In this document: positions 1 through 8,468 of the stretch, in pieces | Position numbering within the stretch: position 1 is the first letter of the stretch | Layout of the letters: the number at the start of each line of letters is the position of its first letter | Source of the DNA: a virus | Virus record (IMG/VR): IMGVR_UViG_3300034105_001587 | Coordinates: 1 to 21,801 of that record | DNA length: 21,801 bases | Reading direction: 5' to 3' (one strand) | Position numbers and translations under genes: made by a program | Notes under the pieces: model-generated | What the model was told of the DNA's origin: nothing | The model's input: only the letters and a program-made list of their open reading frames with translations | Databases searched by the model: none

Positions 1-791
1 ATAAAGAAAATCGTAGAGACAGAGAAAACGAGTATAAGTTAGATTCTTTCACTGAGCAGAAAGAAAGAATCAAACAATACTTGGAGGACTGTTATATAAG
101 ACAAATCAACATCGATAATAACGAAGCCGATGATTTGATTGCTTGGTATTGTAAAATTGCAATAGACGAAACTATAACCATCTATTCGGGGGATAAAGAC
201 CTTACCCAACTTATATCGGACAAGGTATCGGTGTTTTATCCGAGAACCAAACAAACTTATCATTTAGGAAGTAAAATCAAATGTGATTTTTACGAATTTC
301 CCCACGAAAACATTAAAACTTATAAAATATTGTCGGGGGATAAATCGGACAACATTGATGGTATTTCAGGGTTGGGAGAAAAGACACTTATAAAGTTTTT
401 TCCTGAGCTGCTTGAAAAACCGGTTTCAATTACCGATATTTTAGAAAAGGCTGATAACCTGTTAAAGGAGAATAAAGGAAATAAGACATTACAAAATCTT
501 TTGTCCGGTAAAACAAAAAGTGGAATTTATGGTGAAGAATTTTTTGTTATTAACGAAAAAATCATAAATTTGTCATCTCCATTAATAACTGATGATGCTA
601 AAGAGCTTGTTGAGTTATATTATAAAGAAACTTTAGACCCTGATGGTAGGGGTTATAAGGGATTGATTAAAATGATGATGGAAGACGGGTTTTTTAAGTA
701 TCTACCGAAAGGTGATGATGCGTGGGTGAATTTTGTTAGACCCTTTATGAAATTAACAAGAAAAGAAAAACGAAATTATAAAAACAATTAA
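1..791 (+). CDS. 5'-3' exonuclease / RNase H (FEN-like), 5'-truncated by window edge
   Basis: This is the C-terminal part of a FEN-superfamily 5'-3' exonuclease, like T4 RNase H, T5 D15 or the N-terminal domain of Pol I. Such enzymes remove RNA primers and 5' flaps during lagging-strand synthesis. The frame is open from base 3 to the left edge, so the gene starts outside the window; the TTG at 81 is internal. The first visible codons (KENRRD) resemble the conserved Y-K-x-x-R helix region. Next come the acidic motif NNEADDLIA (about 112-138), the metal-site motif SGDKDLTQLIS (about 186-218) and the helix-hairpin-helix region GDKSDNIDGISGLGEKT (about 336-386). Roughly the first 90-100 residues, including the first metal-binding Asp, should lie upstream. 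The C-terminal tail is Lys/Arg-rich. The stop is TAA, eight bases before the next ATG. Family assignment is firm; T4 rnh orthology is inferred. Confidence 0.9.
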   Translation, partial: KENRRDRENEYKLDSFTEQKERIKQYLEDCYIRQINIDNNEADDLIAWYCKIAIDETITIYSGDKDLTQLISDKVSVFYPRTKQTYHLGSKIKCDFYEFPHENIKTYKILSGDKSDNIDGISGLGEKTLIKFFPELLEKPVSITDILEKADNLLKENKGNKTLQNLLSGKTKSGIYGEEFFVINEKIINLSSPLITDDAKELVELYYKETLDPDGRGYKGLIKMMMEDGFFKYLPKGDDAWVNFVRPFMKLTRKEKRNYKNN

Positions 792-799
792 TTAAAATT

Positions 800-1252
800 A
801 TGAAAGACCAAGAATCGGTAAAATTAGAATTCTTAATGATGGTAAATGATAACATCATTGTACAGAGATTTTTTAACGTAAGAGAGTTCAACAGTGAGGC
901 TAAAAACTCGTTAGAACTTTATGAATTACTTTATGAGTTTAAAGATGATATCCAAACTCAATTATCTTTAAAAACCGTAACATATATGACGGACAATATG
1001 TACGAAATTATGAACAATCCGTCTATTTTGGAAACATCTTATACAGATGGTCCGGAGTACTTTAACATCTTTATTAAACAAAATGATGTGACAATTTGTC
1101 ATAGACAGATAGACGCTAAAGTATACCCTCCGAAGATAAGATATACTGTGGATGTACGCCCACACCTAAAAAACTTATTAATGAACCTGACTGACATTTT
1201 TTCATCGGAAGATTTAACAAAAAAATATCTAGAAGTTAACCTAAGTGTATAG
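800..1252 (+). CDS. Unrecognised 150-aa protein in replication cluster
   Basis: I do not recognise this protein. The ATG at 800 lies eight bases after the exonuclease stop, in an A/T-rich leader without a Shine-Dalgarno sequence, and the gene ends with TAG, the only TAG terminator in the window. The product is acidic to neutral and mixed alpha/beta, with no signal peptide or membrane segment. Its middle part (about 75-120) is rich in Tyr and Asn, and a proline-containing stretch (YPPKIRYTVDVRPH) lies near 108-121. Its position between an exonuclease and the replicative helicase suggests a replication accessory role such as a helicase loader or single-strand-binding partner, but that is inference from context only. 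No T4 homologue could be identified by eye. Confidence 0.75.
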   Translation: MKDQESVKLEFLMMVNDNIIVQRFFNVREFNSEAKNSLELYELLYEFKDDIQTQLSLKTVTYMTDNMYEIMNNPSILETSYTDGPEYFNIFIKQNDVTICHRQIDAKVYPPKIRYTVDVRPHLKNLLMNLTDIFSSEDLTKKYLEVNLSV

Positions 1253-1268
1253 TATTTATTAATACACT
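1244..1268 (+). promoter_or_regulatory. Inverted repeat with ATAGT/TATTTATT element before helicase gene
   Basis: A 7-bp perfect inverted repeat (AGTGTAT at 1244-1250, ATACACT at 1262-1268) has an 11-base loop containing ATAGT (1249-1253) overlapping TATTTATT (1253-1260). It overlaps the TAG stop of the preceding gene and ends 13 bases before the helicase ATG. There is no U-tract, so it is a poor terminator. Similar elements stand before three other genes in the window. A phage promoter or RNA-processing site is possible but not shown. Confidence 0.35.
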
Positions 1269-1281
1269 AAAAGAAAAAAAC

Positions 1282-2664
1282 ATGGCGTCAAACAAAAATT
1301 TCGAGTATCTGGGTTCAACATTTCAGATACAATTATTAAACCAAATCATAATCGATAAGGACTTCTCAAGGTCAATTATAGATGTGATTGAAACAAGTTA
1401 TTTTGAGAATAAATATTTCAAATTAATCATCCAAATGATTAAAGAATATTATACAAAATACGAACATACACCAACCTTTGATACCTTAGAACAAATCACA
1501 AAATCTGAGATACAACAACCTCTAGCGTCAAAAATCATTATTGACACCCTTACAAAAGTAAAGGAATCTACTCTTGAAGGTGCGGAGTTTGTACAAGAAA
1601 AATCTATGAAATTCTGTAAGCAACAAGAACTACAAAAAGTAATGGTTAAAGCTCAAAAAATCATCGATACTGGTGAATTTGAGAGTTATGATACATTAGA
1701 AGAAATGGTGAGTAAAGCTCTACAAGTTGGGGAACACGACAAGGGTACTGAAAGTGTTTTCAGTAACTTGGATGATGTTTTAAATGAAGATTATCGTCAT
1801 CCGATACCAATGGGTATTCCGGGGATAGATAGGCTCTTAAAAGGTGGTTTAGCTAAGGGTGAAATCGGGGTTGTTTTAGCACCTACAGGAGTAGGTAAAT
1901 CCACATTATTAACTAAAATCTCAAATCACGCATTTAACTTGGGGTACAATGTTTTACAAATATTTTTTGAGGACAACCCAAAAATCATTCAAAGAAAACA
2001 CATTACATTGTGGACAAAAATACACCCGGATGAGTTGTCGATAAGAAAAGACGAAGTTATGATTAAGGTTCAAGAAATTAAGGAGAAAATGCCTAATGAA
2101 TTGATACTTAAAAAACTACCATCTGACACAGTAACAATGATGCAAATCAAGAATCAAATTAGAAAAATGATTTCTGAAGGGAATAAAATTGATATGGTAT
2201 TATTGGACTATATTGACTGTGTTGTTCCGGATAAAAACTTGGGTGATGAATGGAAATCTGAAGGGTCTGTGATGAGAGGTTTTGAATCTATGTGTCACGA
2301 ACTTGATTTAGTAGGGTGGACAGCAACTCAAGGTAATAGAAGTTCAATATCATCAGATGTTGTAACAACAGACCAAATGGGTGGGTCAATTAAAAAAGCT
2401 CAGGTTGGACACGTAATCATTTCCGTGGCTAAATCTCTACAACAAAAAGAAATGAAATTGGCAACAATTGCAATTACTAAATCACGTATTGGTGATGATG
2501 GTGTTGTATTTGAGAATTGTAAGTTTGATAATGGTATGTTAGAAATTGATACTGAAAGTTCAGTAACATTTTTAGGATTAGAAGAACAAACCGAAGAAAG
2601 AAATAGACAAAGAATCAAAGATTTGTTGGATAAAAGAAAAGAAAAAAACCAAACACAAAATTAA
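1282..2664 (+). CDS. 41: DnaB/gp41-type replicative DNA helicase
   Basis: This is a hexameric superfamily 4 replicative helicase that moves 5'-3' on the lagging strand and recruits primase. At 460 aa it is close to T4 gp41 (475 aa). The N-terminal helical DnaB-N-like domain spans roughly 1-110 (e.g. [18 protein letters not shown]). The RecA-like ATPase follows: Walker [10 protein letters not shown] (200-208), FFEDN with the likely catalytic Glu (about 230), Walker B MVLLDYID with Asp309, a sensor-like segment TATQGNR (about 351-357), and TKSRIGDDG (about 396-404), corresponding to the TKNR arginine-finger region of DnaB. The arrangement [11 protein letters not shown]...SSDV closely follows the gp41 layout. 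The C-terminal tail is Lys/Gln-rich. The ATG is preceded by an A-rich leader without a Shine-Dalgarno sequence. It is followed seven bases later by nrdB. Confidence 0.93.
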   Translation: MASNKNFEYLGSTFQIQLLNQIIIDKDFSRSIIDVIETSYFENKYFKLIIQMIKEYYTKYEHTPTFDTLEQITKSEIQQPLASKIIIDTLTKVKESTLEGAEFVQEKSMKFCKQQELQKVMVKAQKIIDTGEFESYDTLEEMVSKALQVGEHDKGTESVFSNLDDVLNEDYRHPIPMGIPGIDRLLKGGLAKGEIGVVLAPTGVGKSTLLTKISNHAFNLGYNVLQIFFEDNPKIIQRKHITLWTKIHPDELSIRKDEVMIKVQEIKEKMPNELILKKLPSDTVTMMQIKNQIRKMISEGNKIDMVLLDYIDCVVPDKNLGDEWKSEGSVMRGFESMCHELDLVGWTATQGNRSSISSDVVTTDQMGGSIKKAQVGHVIISVAKSLQQKEMKLATIAITKSRIGDDGVVFENCKFDNGMLEIDTESSVTFLGLEEQTEERNRQRIKDLLDKRKEKNQTQN

Positions 2665-2671
2665 TTTAAAA

Positions 2672-3622
2672 ATGAAAGAAAAAATATTAGAACCAAACAA
2701 TGACAGATTTGTTATTTTCCCGATAGAACATGATGATATATGGGAGTTTTATAAACAACATCAAGCGGCGTTTTGGACAGCGGAAGAAGTGGATTTATCA
2801 AATGATATTAGAGATTGGGAAAATTTATCAGACAATGAAAGATTCTTCCTTAAAAATGTATTGGCGTTTTTTGCGGCTTCGGATGGGATTGTAAATGAAA
2901 ATTTGGCGGAAAATTTCTTAAAAGAAGTACAGTATGCTGAAGCAAAGTTTTTCTACGGATTCCAAATTATGATGGAGAATATTCACTCATTAATGTATTC
3001 ATTATTGATTGATACCTATGTGTCAGATGATAAAGAAAAAGATGAATGTTTTCATGCTATAGATAGATTACCTGCTGTTCAGAAAAAGGCTAAATGGGCT
3101 CTTGATTGGATTGAAAACGCTTCTTTTCAAGAAAGATTGGTTGCATTTGCGGCGGTTGAGGGTATTTTCTTCTCCGGGTCATTCTGTTCAATCTTTTGGA
3201 TGAAATCGAGAGGAATAATGCAAGGATTATGTAATGCTAATACACTTATCTTTAAAGATGAGAACTTACATTGTGATTTTGCTATTCATTTAATTAATAA
3301 TCACGTTGAGAACAAACCAAGTGAGAAAAGAATTAAAGAAATATTATTATCAGCGTTAGAAATTGAAAAAGAGTTTATTACTGAATCATTACCTGTATCT
3401 TTAATAGGTATGAATTCAAATTTGATGAAACAATATCTTGAATTTGTAACTGATGGACTATTAGTTAAATTTGGTTGTAAAAAACATTTCAATGTTGAAC
3501 AACCATTTAAATTTATGGAACAAATAGCTGTTGAAACAAAAGGTAACTTTTTTGAATCAAGAACTATGGAGTACCAAAAGGCTAAGTTAGGAGAATCATT
3601 AACATTTACGGAGGATTTTTAA
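2672..3622 (+). CDS. nrdB: Ribonucleotide reductase class Ia, beta subunit (NrdB)
   Basis: NrdB is the radical-generating subunit of aerobic ribonucleotide reductase, which makes deoxyribonucleotides for phage DNA synthesis. All six di-iron ligands are visible: Asp71 (in ASDGIVNEN), Glu102 and His105 (in MENIH), Glu163 (in AVEGIFF), and Glu197 and His200 (in DENLH). The radical tyrosine is Tyr109. The SDGIVNENL and MENIHS motifs are of the eukaryotic/T4-like class Ia type. The acidic, Phe-ending tail (SLTFTEDF) fits the C-terminal peptide that docks on the alpha subunit. At 316 aa it is slightly shorter than T4 NrdB, and it appears complete with no intron. The stop is one base from the nrdA start, so the two are probably co-translated. 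Confidence 0.97.
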   Translation: MKEKILEPNNDRFVIFPIEHDDIWEFYKQHQAAFWTAEEVDLSNDIRDWENLSDNERFFLKNVLAFFAASDGIVNENLAENFLKEVQYAEAKFFYGFQIMMENIHSLMYSLLIDTYVSDDKEKDECFHAIDRLPAVQKKAKWALDWIENASFQERLVAFAAVEGIFFSGSFCSIFWMKSRGIMQGLCNANTLIFKDENLHCDFAIHLINNHVENKPSEKRIKEILLSALEIEKEFITESLPVSLIGMNSNLMKQYLEFVTDGLLVKFGCKKHFNVEQPFKFMEQIAVETKGNFFESRTMEYQKAKLGESLTFTEDF

Positions 3623-3623
3623 T

Positions 3624-6038
3624 ATGATGTCACTAAAAATTAAAAAAAGAGGGGGGGATGAGGTTTCATTCAACCCCCAAAAAATATATCAAAGAGTTAA
3701 ACGAGCGGCTAAAGGTATGAATGTGAATGCTGATGAGGTATTCATTAAAGTGATTACCTCTGTCCCAACTGAAGGTATTATCACAACAAAAGAGTTAGAT
3801 AAATTAGTTTATGAGATAGCGGCGGCTTACACTGGTAGTCATCACGATTATTCAAGATTAGCGTCTTCGGTGGCGATATCAGCTTATCATAAAGAAACTG
3901 ATGAGAGTTTTTGTAACACAATGGAAACACTATATTCTTATGGTACAATTAACGATGTGTTAATTAATACTATTAAAGAATATGGTGCTGAAAATATTGA
4001 TTCTGTAATAAATCACGAGAATGATTATAATTTTGACTATTTTGCGTGGAAATCGTTACAAGAAATGTATTTGTTAAAAACGCCTCAAGGTAAAGTAATT
4101 GAGAGACCTCAACATATGTATATGAGAGTGGCTCTATGGGTGACTAAATCATTTGAAGAAGCAGTTGAGTATTATAAATCATTGTCTAACCAACTTATAT
4201 CTCCGGCAACACCAATTATGATTAATGCGGGTACCAAAACACCTCAATTGGCGTCTTGTGTATTACATTATAACAATGGGGATTCTAGAGATGGATTGTT
4301 AGAAACATTAAACGATATATCAACTTATTCATCTGATGCTGCTGGTATTGGATTATGTATGTCAAATATTCGTAGTAAAGAAAGTCGTATTAACACATCA
4401 GGAGGGTTTGCGGGTGGATTATTAAAGTATCTTAAAATTGTGAATGAATCGTTAAGATTCTTTAACCAACAAGGTAGGAGACCGGGTAGTGCTGCCATCT
4501 ACATTGAACCTTGGCATAAAGACATTATTGATTTACTTGAGATTAAAAAGAATACAGGTGCTGAAGAATTGAGAGCGAAAGATTTATTCACCTCAATTTG
4601 GTTACCGGACAACTTTATGAATGCTGTTAAAAACAACGGTGATTGGTATTTGTTTTGTCCTAATGATATTGTCAAGGCGGGTATTAAACCATTGCAGGAA
4701 GCTTACGGAGATGAATATGAATCAAATTACGATAAAGCTGTTGAACTTGGTTTAGGTAAAAAAGTGAAAGCTCAGACAATTTGGAATAAAATCATTGAAT
4801 CTCAAGTTGAAACCGGAGTTCCTTACTTATGTTCTAAAGATAGTGCTAATAGAAAAACTAATCATCAAAACATTGGAGTGATTAAACAATCTAATCTATG
4901 TAATGAGATTTACCAATACACGGATGAAAATACCACAGCAATCTGTACATTATCGTCTATGGTATTAAAGAATTTTATCATAAAAGGTGAGTTTGATTTT
5001 AAATTACTATATAGTGAGGTTAGAAAGGTTGTAAGAGCTCTTAACAAAGTTGTTGATATTAATAGTTATTCAACTGAACAAGGTCGAAAAGGTGGGTTAG
5101 AACAAAGAGCAATTGCTATTGGAACACAAGGTCTTGCTGATGTATTCTATTTGATGGATTATATTTTCACATCTGAAGAATCAAAAAAGTTAAATAAAGA
5201 AATTTTTGAAACTATCTATTTTGCGGCAATTACTGAAAGTATGAATTTGTGTAAAACAGGTGAGTACGAACCATATAAATTCTTTGAAGGGTCACCAATG
5301 TCGAAAGGTATATTCCAATTTGATATGTGGGGGTTAGATTATGAAGGGTTAGGTAGAATGTGGGATTGGGATTCACTTAAAACAGAAGTGTCTAACCACG
5401 GGGTTTGTAACTCGTTATTCACGGCTCAGATGCCAGTAGCGTCTTCAGCTAAAATCACAGGTTCATTTGAAATGACAGAACCAGCTCACTCGGCTTTATT
5501 TAATCGTCGTGTTGTAGGTGGAGAAATTTTAATCGTTAATAAGTATTTAATTAGTGATTTTGAAAAAATGGGTGTTTGGTGTGAAGATTTGAAGAATGAA
5601 ATCATTATGAATGAAGGGTCTATTCAAAACATCAACTTCAATCATTATTTAGACCAGGAAGATAAGAATTATAACAAGAAAGTTAAACGAATTGAACATT
5701 TAATTCCGAAATATAAGACAATTTGGGAAATATCTCAAAGAGAATTAATTGATATGGCTGCGGACAGAGCACCATTTATTGACCAATCACAGTCAATGAA
5801 TATTTATATGTCTGACCCAACATTATCAAAGATTTCGTCATCACATTTCCATTCTTGGGGTAAAGGGTTAAAAACCCTTTGTTATTATGTTAGAACAAAA
5901 GCAATATCCACCGGAGCTAAACACTTGGCGGTAGATATTACAAAAATCCAACAACCAAAGACAATTGAAAAACCAACAGTTGATTTAACATCAAAACCAA
6001 CAGATACAGAATTTGAATGTTTTGGATGTGGTTCTTAA
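3624..6038 (+). CDS. nrdA: Ribonucleotide reductase class Ia, alpha subunit (NrdA)
   Basis: NrdA is the catalytic and allosteric subunit that pairs with NrdB. An ATP-cone domain occupies about residues 3-95 (LKIKKRGGDEVSFNPQKIY), predicting overall activity control. The active site is intact: Cys212 (LASCVLHY), the N-C-E triad Asn424/Cys426/Glu428 (SNLCNEI) and the second redox Cys441 (AICTLSS). The radical-transfer pair is Tyr754-Tyr755. The signature GRRPGSAAIYIEPWH lies near 290-305. The tail ends CFGCGS, with the Cys799/Cys802 pair expected to re-reduce the active site via thioredoxin or glutaredoxin. Two in-frame ATGs (3624, 3627) could start it; the first is one base after the nrdB stop. 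A GGAGG at 3610-3614 sits upstream but also encodes the end of NrdB. No intron or intein interrupts the gene. A7 and G7 runs lie at 3642-3657. Confidence 0.97.
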   Translation: MMSLKIKKRGGDEVSFNPQKIYQRVKRAAKGMNVNADEVFIKVITSVPTEGIITTKELDKLVYEIAAAYTGSHHDYSRLASSVAISAYHKETDESFCNTMETLYSYGTINDVLINTIKEYGAENIDSVINHENDYNFDYFAWKSLQEMYLLKTPQGKVIERPQHMYMRVALWVTKSFEEAVEYYKSLSNQLISPATPIMINAGTKTPQLASCVLHYNNGDSRDGLLETLNDISTYSSDAAGIGLCMSNIRSKESRINTSGGFAGGLLKYLKIVNESLRFFNQQGRRPGSAAIYIEPWHKDIIDLLEIKKNTGAEELRAKDLFTSIWLPDNFMNAVKNNGDWYLFCPNDIVKAGIKPLQEAYGDEYESNYDKAVELGLGKKVKAQTIWNKIIESQVETGVPYLCSKDSANRKTNHQNIGVIKQSNLCNEIYQYTDENTTAICTLSSMVLKNFIIKGEFDFKLLYSEVRKVVRALNKVVDINSYSTEQGRKGGLEQRAIAIGTQGLADVFYLMDYIFTSEESKKLNKEIFETIYFAAITESMNLCKTGEYEPYKFFEGSPMSKGIFQFDMWGLDYEGLGRMWDWDSLKTEVSNHGVCNSLFTAQMPVASSAKITGSFEMTEPAHSALFNRRVVGGEILIVNKYLISDFEKMGVWCEDLKNEIIMNEGSIQNINFNHYLDQEDKNYNKKVKRIEHLIPKYKTIWEISQRELIDMAADRAPFIDQSQSMNIYMSDPTLSKISSSHFHSWGKGLKTLCYYVRTKAISTGAKHLAVDITKIQQPKTIEKPTVDLTSKPTDTEFECFGCGS

Positions 6039-6062
6039 TTGAGATAAAACAACTATAATATT

Positions 6063-6088
6063 AATCACGACTTCGGTCGTGATTTTTT
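6063..6088 (+). terminator. Rho-independent terminator after nrdA
   Basis: A perfect 9-bp stem (AATCACGAC at 6063-6071, GTCGTGATT at 6076-6084) is closed by a TTCG tetraloop (6072-6075) and runs into six T residues (6083-6088). It lies 25 bases after the nrdA stop and separates the nucleotide-metabolism genes from the baseplate genes. It is the only classical intrinsic terminator I found in the window. Confidence 0.93.
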
Positions 6089-6109
6089 ATTTTGGGGTAT
6101 TTATAAAAA

Positions 6110-6132
6110 ATAGTGACGACACTATATTTATT
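6110..6132 (+). promoter_or_regulatory. ATAGTG hairpin plus TATTTATT before gp25
   Basis: A 6-bp inverted repeat (ATAGTG 6110-6115, loop ACGA, CACTAT 6120-6125) runs directly into TATTTATT (6125-6132), which ends three bases before the gp25 ATG. A second TATTTATA lies at 6098-6105. As this follows a strong terminator, transcription of the baseplate genes should restart near here, making this the best promoter candidate region in the window. No convincing host -35/-10 pair is visible. Confidence 0.4.
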
Positions 6133-6135
6133 GTT

Positions 6136-6594
6136 ATGGCAAATGGAACAACATATGGTTTAACTTTTCCCTTTAGAGATTCTTTTGATGGGAAATATTT
6201 GGACTTATCAGATTATAATGACCAAGAAACTAGGTCTAATTTAATCCATCTTTTATTAACTAGAAAAGGTAGTAGATATTATTTACCCGATTTTGGTACA
6301 AGATTATACGAATTTTTATTTGAACCTTTAGACGGACCAACATTTTCAGAAATAGAATCTGAAATACGAGAATCTGCGGGTGTTTATTTACCTGGTATAA
6401 CAATAACGAACATCAGTATTTATGCTGCATCAGATGATGATGAAGATAAAGGGAGTTATATAAATGATAACGATGAAAGAATATTTCGAGTACCGAACAT
6501 CTCAAATAATGAACATACGGCAAAAGTTAAAATTGATTATACCATCAATAATGATGTGTTTAACAGTAGTGACTTTGTAATTATTAATATATAA
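6136..6594 (+). CDS. 25: Baseplate wedge protein gp25 (GPW/gp25 family)
   Basis: This is a gp25-like wedge component of a contractile-tail baseplate, where gp25 nucleates the sheath and joins the gp6/gp53 wedge core. The 152-aa product carries the family pattern in order: DSFDGKYLDLSDYNDQ (about 13-28), then RSNLIHLLLTRKGSRYYLPDFGTRLYEFLFEPL (about 31-63), then ITITNISIY. The frame stays open upstream to a GTG at 6079, but that codon lies in the terminator stem. The ATG at 6136 gives the usual family length and N-terminus. An acidic insertion (SDDDEDKGSYINDNDE, about 100-117) lengthens it relative to T4 gp25 (132 aa). The gp6 homologue follows four bases after the stop, the usual wedge partnership. 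Confidence 0.93.
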   Translation: MANGTTYGLTFPFRDSFDGKYLDLSDYNDQETRSNLIHLLLTRKGSRYYLPDFGTRLYEFLFEPLDGPTFSEIESEIRESAGVYLPGITITNISIYAASDDDEDKGSYINDNDERIFRVPNISNNEHTAKVKIDYTINNDVFNSSDFVIINI

Positions 6595-6598
6595 AATT

Positions 6599-8437
6599 AT
6601 GGCAAACAAGAAAATATCCTATACTACGAGGGATTTCCAATCAATTAGAACAGAGTTAATTAATTTTACTAAAACGTACTATCCGGATACGATTCAAAAT
6701 TTTAATGATGCGTCTGTCTTTTCAGTATTATTAGATTTAAACGCCGCTGTAACGGATAACTTACAATTTAATATTGATAGAAGTATCCAAGAGACAGTTC
6801 TTCAGTATGCCCAACAAAGGTCTTCAGTTTTTAATATTGCAAAAACTTACGGATTAAAAGTTCCGGGTATGAGACCATCGGTTGCTTTGGTTGATTTTTC
6901 AATAACGGTACCGGCTTATGGAGATAAAGAGGATTTAAGATATTGTGGTATATTAAGAAGAGGGTCACAAGTTAATGGTGCGGGACAAGTATTTGAAACT
7001 GTTTATGATATTGATTTTTCTTCACCAATTAATTCAGAAGGATTTCCAAATAGATTAAAAATTCCTAATTTTGATTCAAACAATAAGTTATTAAATTATA
7101 CAATAACTAAACGAGAAACTGTTGTTAATGGAATAACAAAAGTGTTCAAAAAAGTGATGACACCAAATGATGTTAGACCTTTTTATGAATTATTTTTACC
7201 GGACAAAAATGTGTTAGGAATTACTAGTGTTCTATTAAAAGATAGTACTCAATATACTAATATTCCATCAGCACAAGAGTTTTTAGGGTTAGATAATAGA
7301 TGGTATGAAGTAGATGCGTTAGCTGAAGATAGAGTGTTTGTTGAAGACCCTACAAAAGTGTCAGATTCGCCAGGTATTAAAGTTGGAAAATATATCCAAA
7401 CTAGTACTAAATTTATTACTGAATTTACGCCTGAAGGGTTTTTAAAAGTTACCTTTGGTGGTGGTTCTCAATCGGCTGACGAACAATTAAGAGAATTTGC
7501 TAGAGATGGATATCAATTAAATTTATACAAGTACTCTAATAATTTAGCGTTAGGAAGCACGTTAAAACCAAATACCACATTATTCATCCAATATAGAGTT
7601 GGTGGTGGTGTTGGTAGTAATATTGGGGTTAATGCTATCACACAGATAGGAACGGTTTCATTCTTTGTTAACGGACCTTCAGATAGTGTTAATACAACTG
7701 TTGTAAATTCGCTGAGATGTACAAATGTAACGGCTGCAATTGGTGGGGCTAGTTTTCCTACGACAGAAGAAGTAAGAAATTTAGTTTCTTATAATTTTTC
7801 GTCTCAAAAAAGAGCGGTAACCGTTAATGATTATGAATCGATAATTAGAACAATGCCGTCACAATTCGGAGCACCGGCTAAAGTATCTATTACCGAGAAT
7901 AATAATAAAATTATTGTTCAAATGTTATCGTATGATGAAACGGGTAGATTAACAGAGGTGATTTCAAACACATTAAAAAATAATGTGGCAAATTACTTAT
8001 CAAACTATCGAATGATAAATGATTATGTGTCAATACAAAGTGCTAATGTTATTGATTTAGGGTTTAATATTGATGTTGTTTTAGATAACACTCAAAATCA
8101 AGGAAATGTGATTTCCCAAGTTATTACAATTGTGTCTGAATATTTTGACCCTACAAATAGACAAATGGGTGAAAATGTTAATGTTTCAGAATTAAGAAGA
8201 TTAATACAAAGTGAAAATGGGATAATTTCATTGTCTGATATACAGGTATTCAATAAAGTGGGGGGACAATATTCATCATCACAAACATCGCAGAGATATA
8301 TAGATAGTTCAACCTATCAGATAGAGTTAATTGACGATACTATTTTTGCAGAACCAAATCAAACTTATCAAATTAAATATCAAAACAAAGATATAAATAT
8401 TAGAGTTAAAAATTTAAAAACCGTTAATTTTTCTTGA
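6599..8437 (+). CDS. 6: Baseplate wedge protein gp6 (Baseplate_J-like)
   Basis: This is a gp6-type wedge protein, the dimer that forms the inner iris of the T4-like baseplate. The 612-aa length is close to T4 gp6 (660 aa). The N-terminus (YTTRDFQSIRTELINFTKTYYPD...FNDASVFSVLLDLNAAVTDNLQF) is the typical helical start of gp6/gpJ proteins. A beta-rich core follows, then the Baseplate_J-like C-terminal part, with RAVTVNDYESIIRTMPSQFGAPAKVSI near 400-430 and a ferredoxin-like domain near the end. The gene closes with tandem in-frame stops, TGA then TAG (8435-8440). It follows gp25 by four bases with a shared A/T-rich leader. No membrane segment is seen. Family assignment is strong; exact structural equivalence to T4 gp6 is inferred. 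Confidence 0.92.
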   Translation: MANKKISYTTRDFQSIRTELINFTKTYYPDTIQNFNDASVFSVLLDLNAAVTDNLQFNIDRSIQETVLQYAQQRSSVFNIAKTYGLKVPGMRPSVALVDFSITVPAYGDKEDLRYCGILRRGSQVNGAGQVFETVYDIDFSSPINSEGFPNRLKIPNFDSNNKLLNYTITKRETVVNGITKVFKKVMTPNDVRPFYELFLPDKNVLGITSVLLKDSTQYTNIPSAQEFLGLDNRWYEVDALAEDRVFVEDPTKVSDSPGIKVGKYIQTSTKFITEFTPEGFLKVTFGGGSQSADEQLREFARDGYQLNLYKYSNNLALGSTLKPNTTLFIQYRVGGGVGSNIGVNAITQIGTVSFFVNGPSDSVNTTVVNSLRCTNVTAAIGGASFPTTEEVRNLVSYNFSSQKRAVTVNDYESIIRTMPSQFGAPAKVSITENNNKIIVQMLSYDETGRLTEVISNTLKNNVANYLSNYRMINDYVSIQSANVIDLGFNIDVVLDNTQNQGNVISQVITIVSEYFDPTNRQMGENVNVSELRRLIQSENGIISLSDIQVFNKVGGQYSSSQTSQRYIDSSTYQIELIDDTIFAEPNQTYQIKYQNKDINIRVKNLKTVNFS

Positions 8438-8456
8438 TAGTATAAGATTATTTATC
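8437..8456 (+). promoter_or_regulatory. ATAGT...TATTTAT element before hydrolase gene
   Basis: ATAGT (8437-8441) and TATTTATC (8449-8456) lie between the tandem stop of gp6 and the hydrolase ATG at 8469. The same two elements, at varying spacing, occur before three other genes preceded by longer gaps. They are followed by a short palindrome, CTATT-TTT-AATAG (8457-8468 area). The role is unknown; a promoter is one possibility. Confidence 0.3.
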
Positions 8457-8468
8457 TATTTTTAATAG

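Noticed and set aside
3610-3614. GGAGG as Shine-Dalgarno for nrdA
   Set aside because: Spacing is acceptable, but the bases encode Thr-Glu-Asp at the end of NrdB and no other gene here depends on such a site. It may be coincidence.
2672-6038. Intron, intein or homing endonuclease in the nrd genes
   Set aside because: T4-like phages often carry these, but both reading frames are continuous with all catalytic residues and normal lengths.
6054-6059. TATAAT resembling a sigma-70 -10 box
   Set aside because: The nearest TTGA-like box is only nine bases upstream, and a terminator follows at once. A transcript from here would be stopped.
6098-6105. TATAAATA on the minus strand, matching the T4 late promoter
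   Set aside because: It points away from the baseplate genes and there is no minus-strand gene for it to serve. On the + strand it reads TATTTATA and is treated under the shared motif.
6079-6135. GTG start at 6079 for the gp25 homologue
   Set aside because: It falls inside the terminator stem and would add 19 residues (IFYFGVFIKN...) absent from the family. The ATG at 6136 fits.
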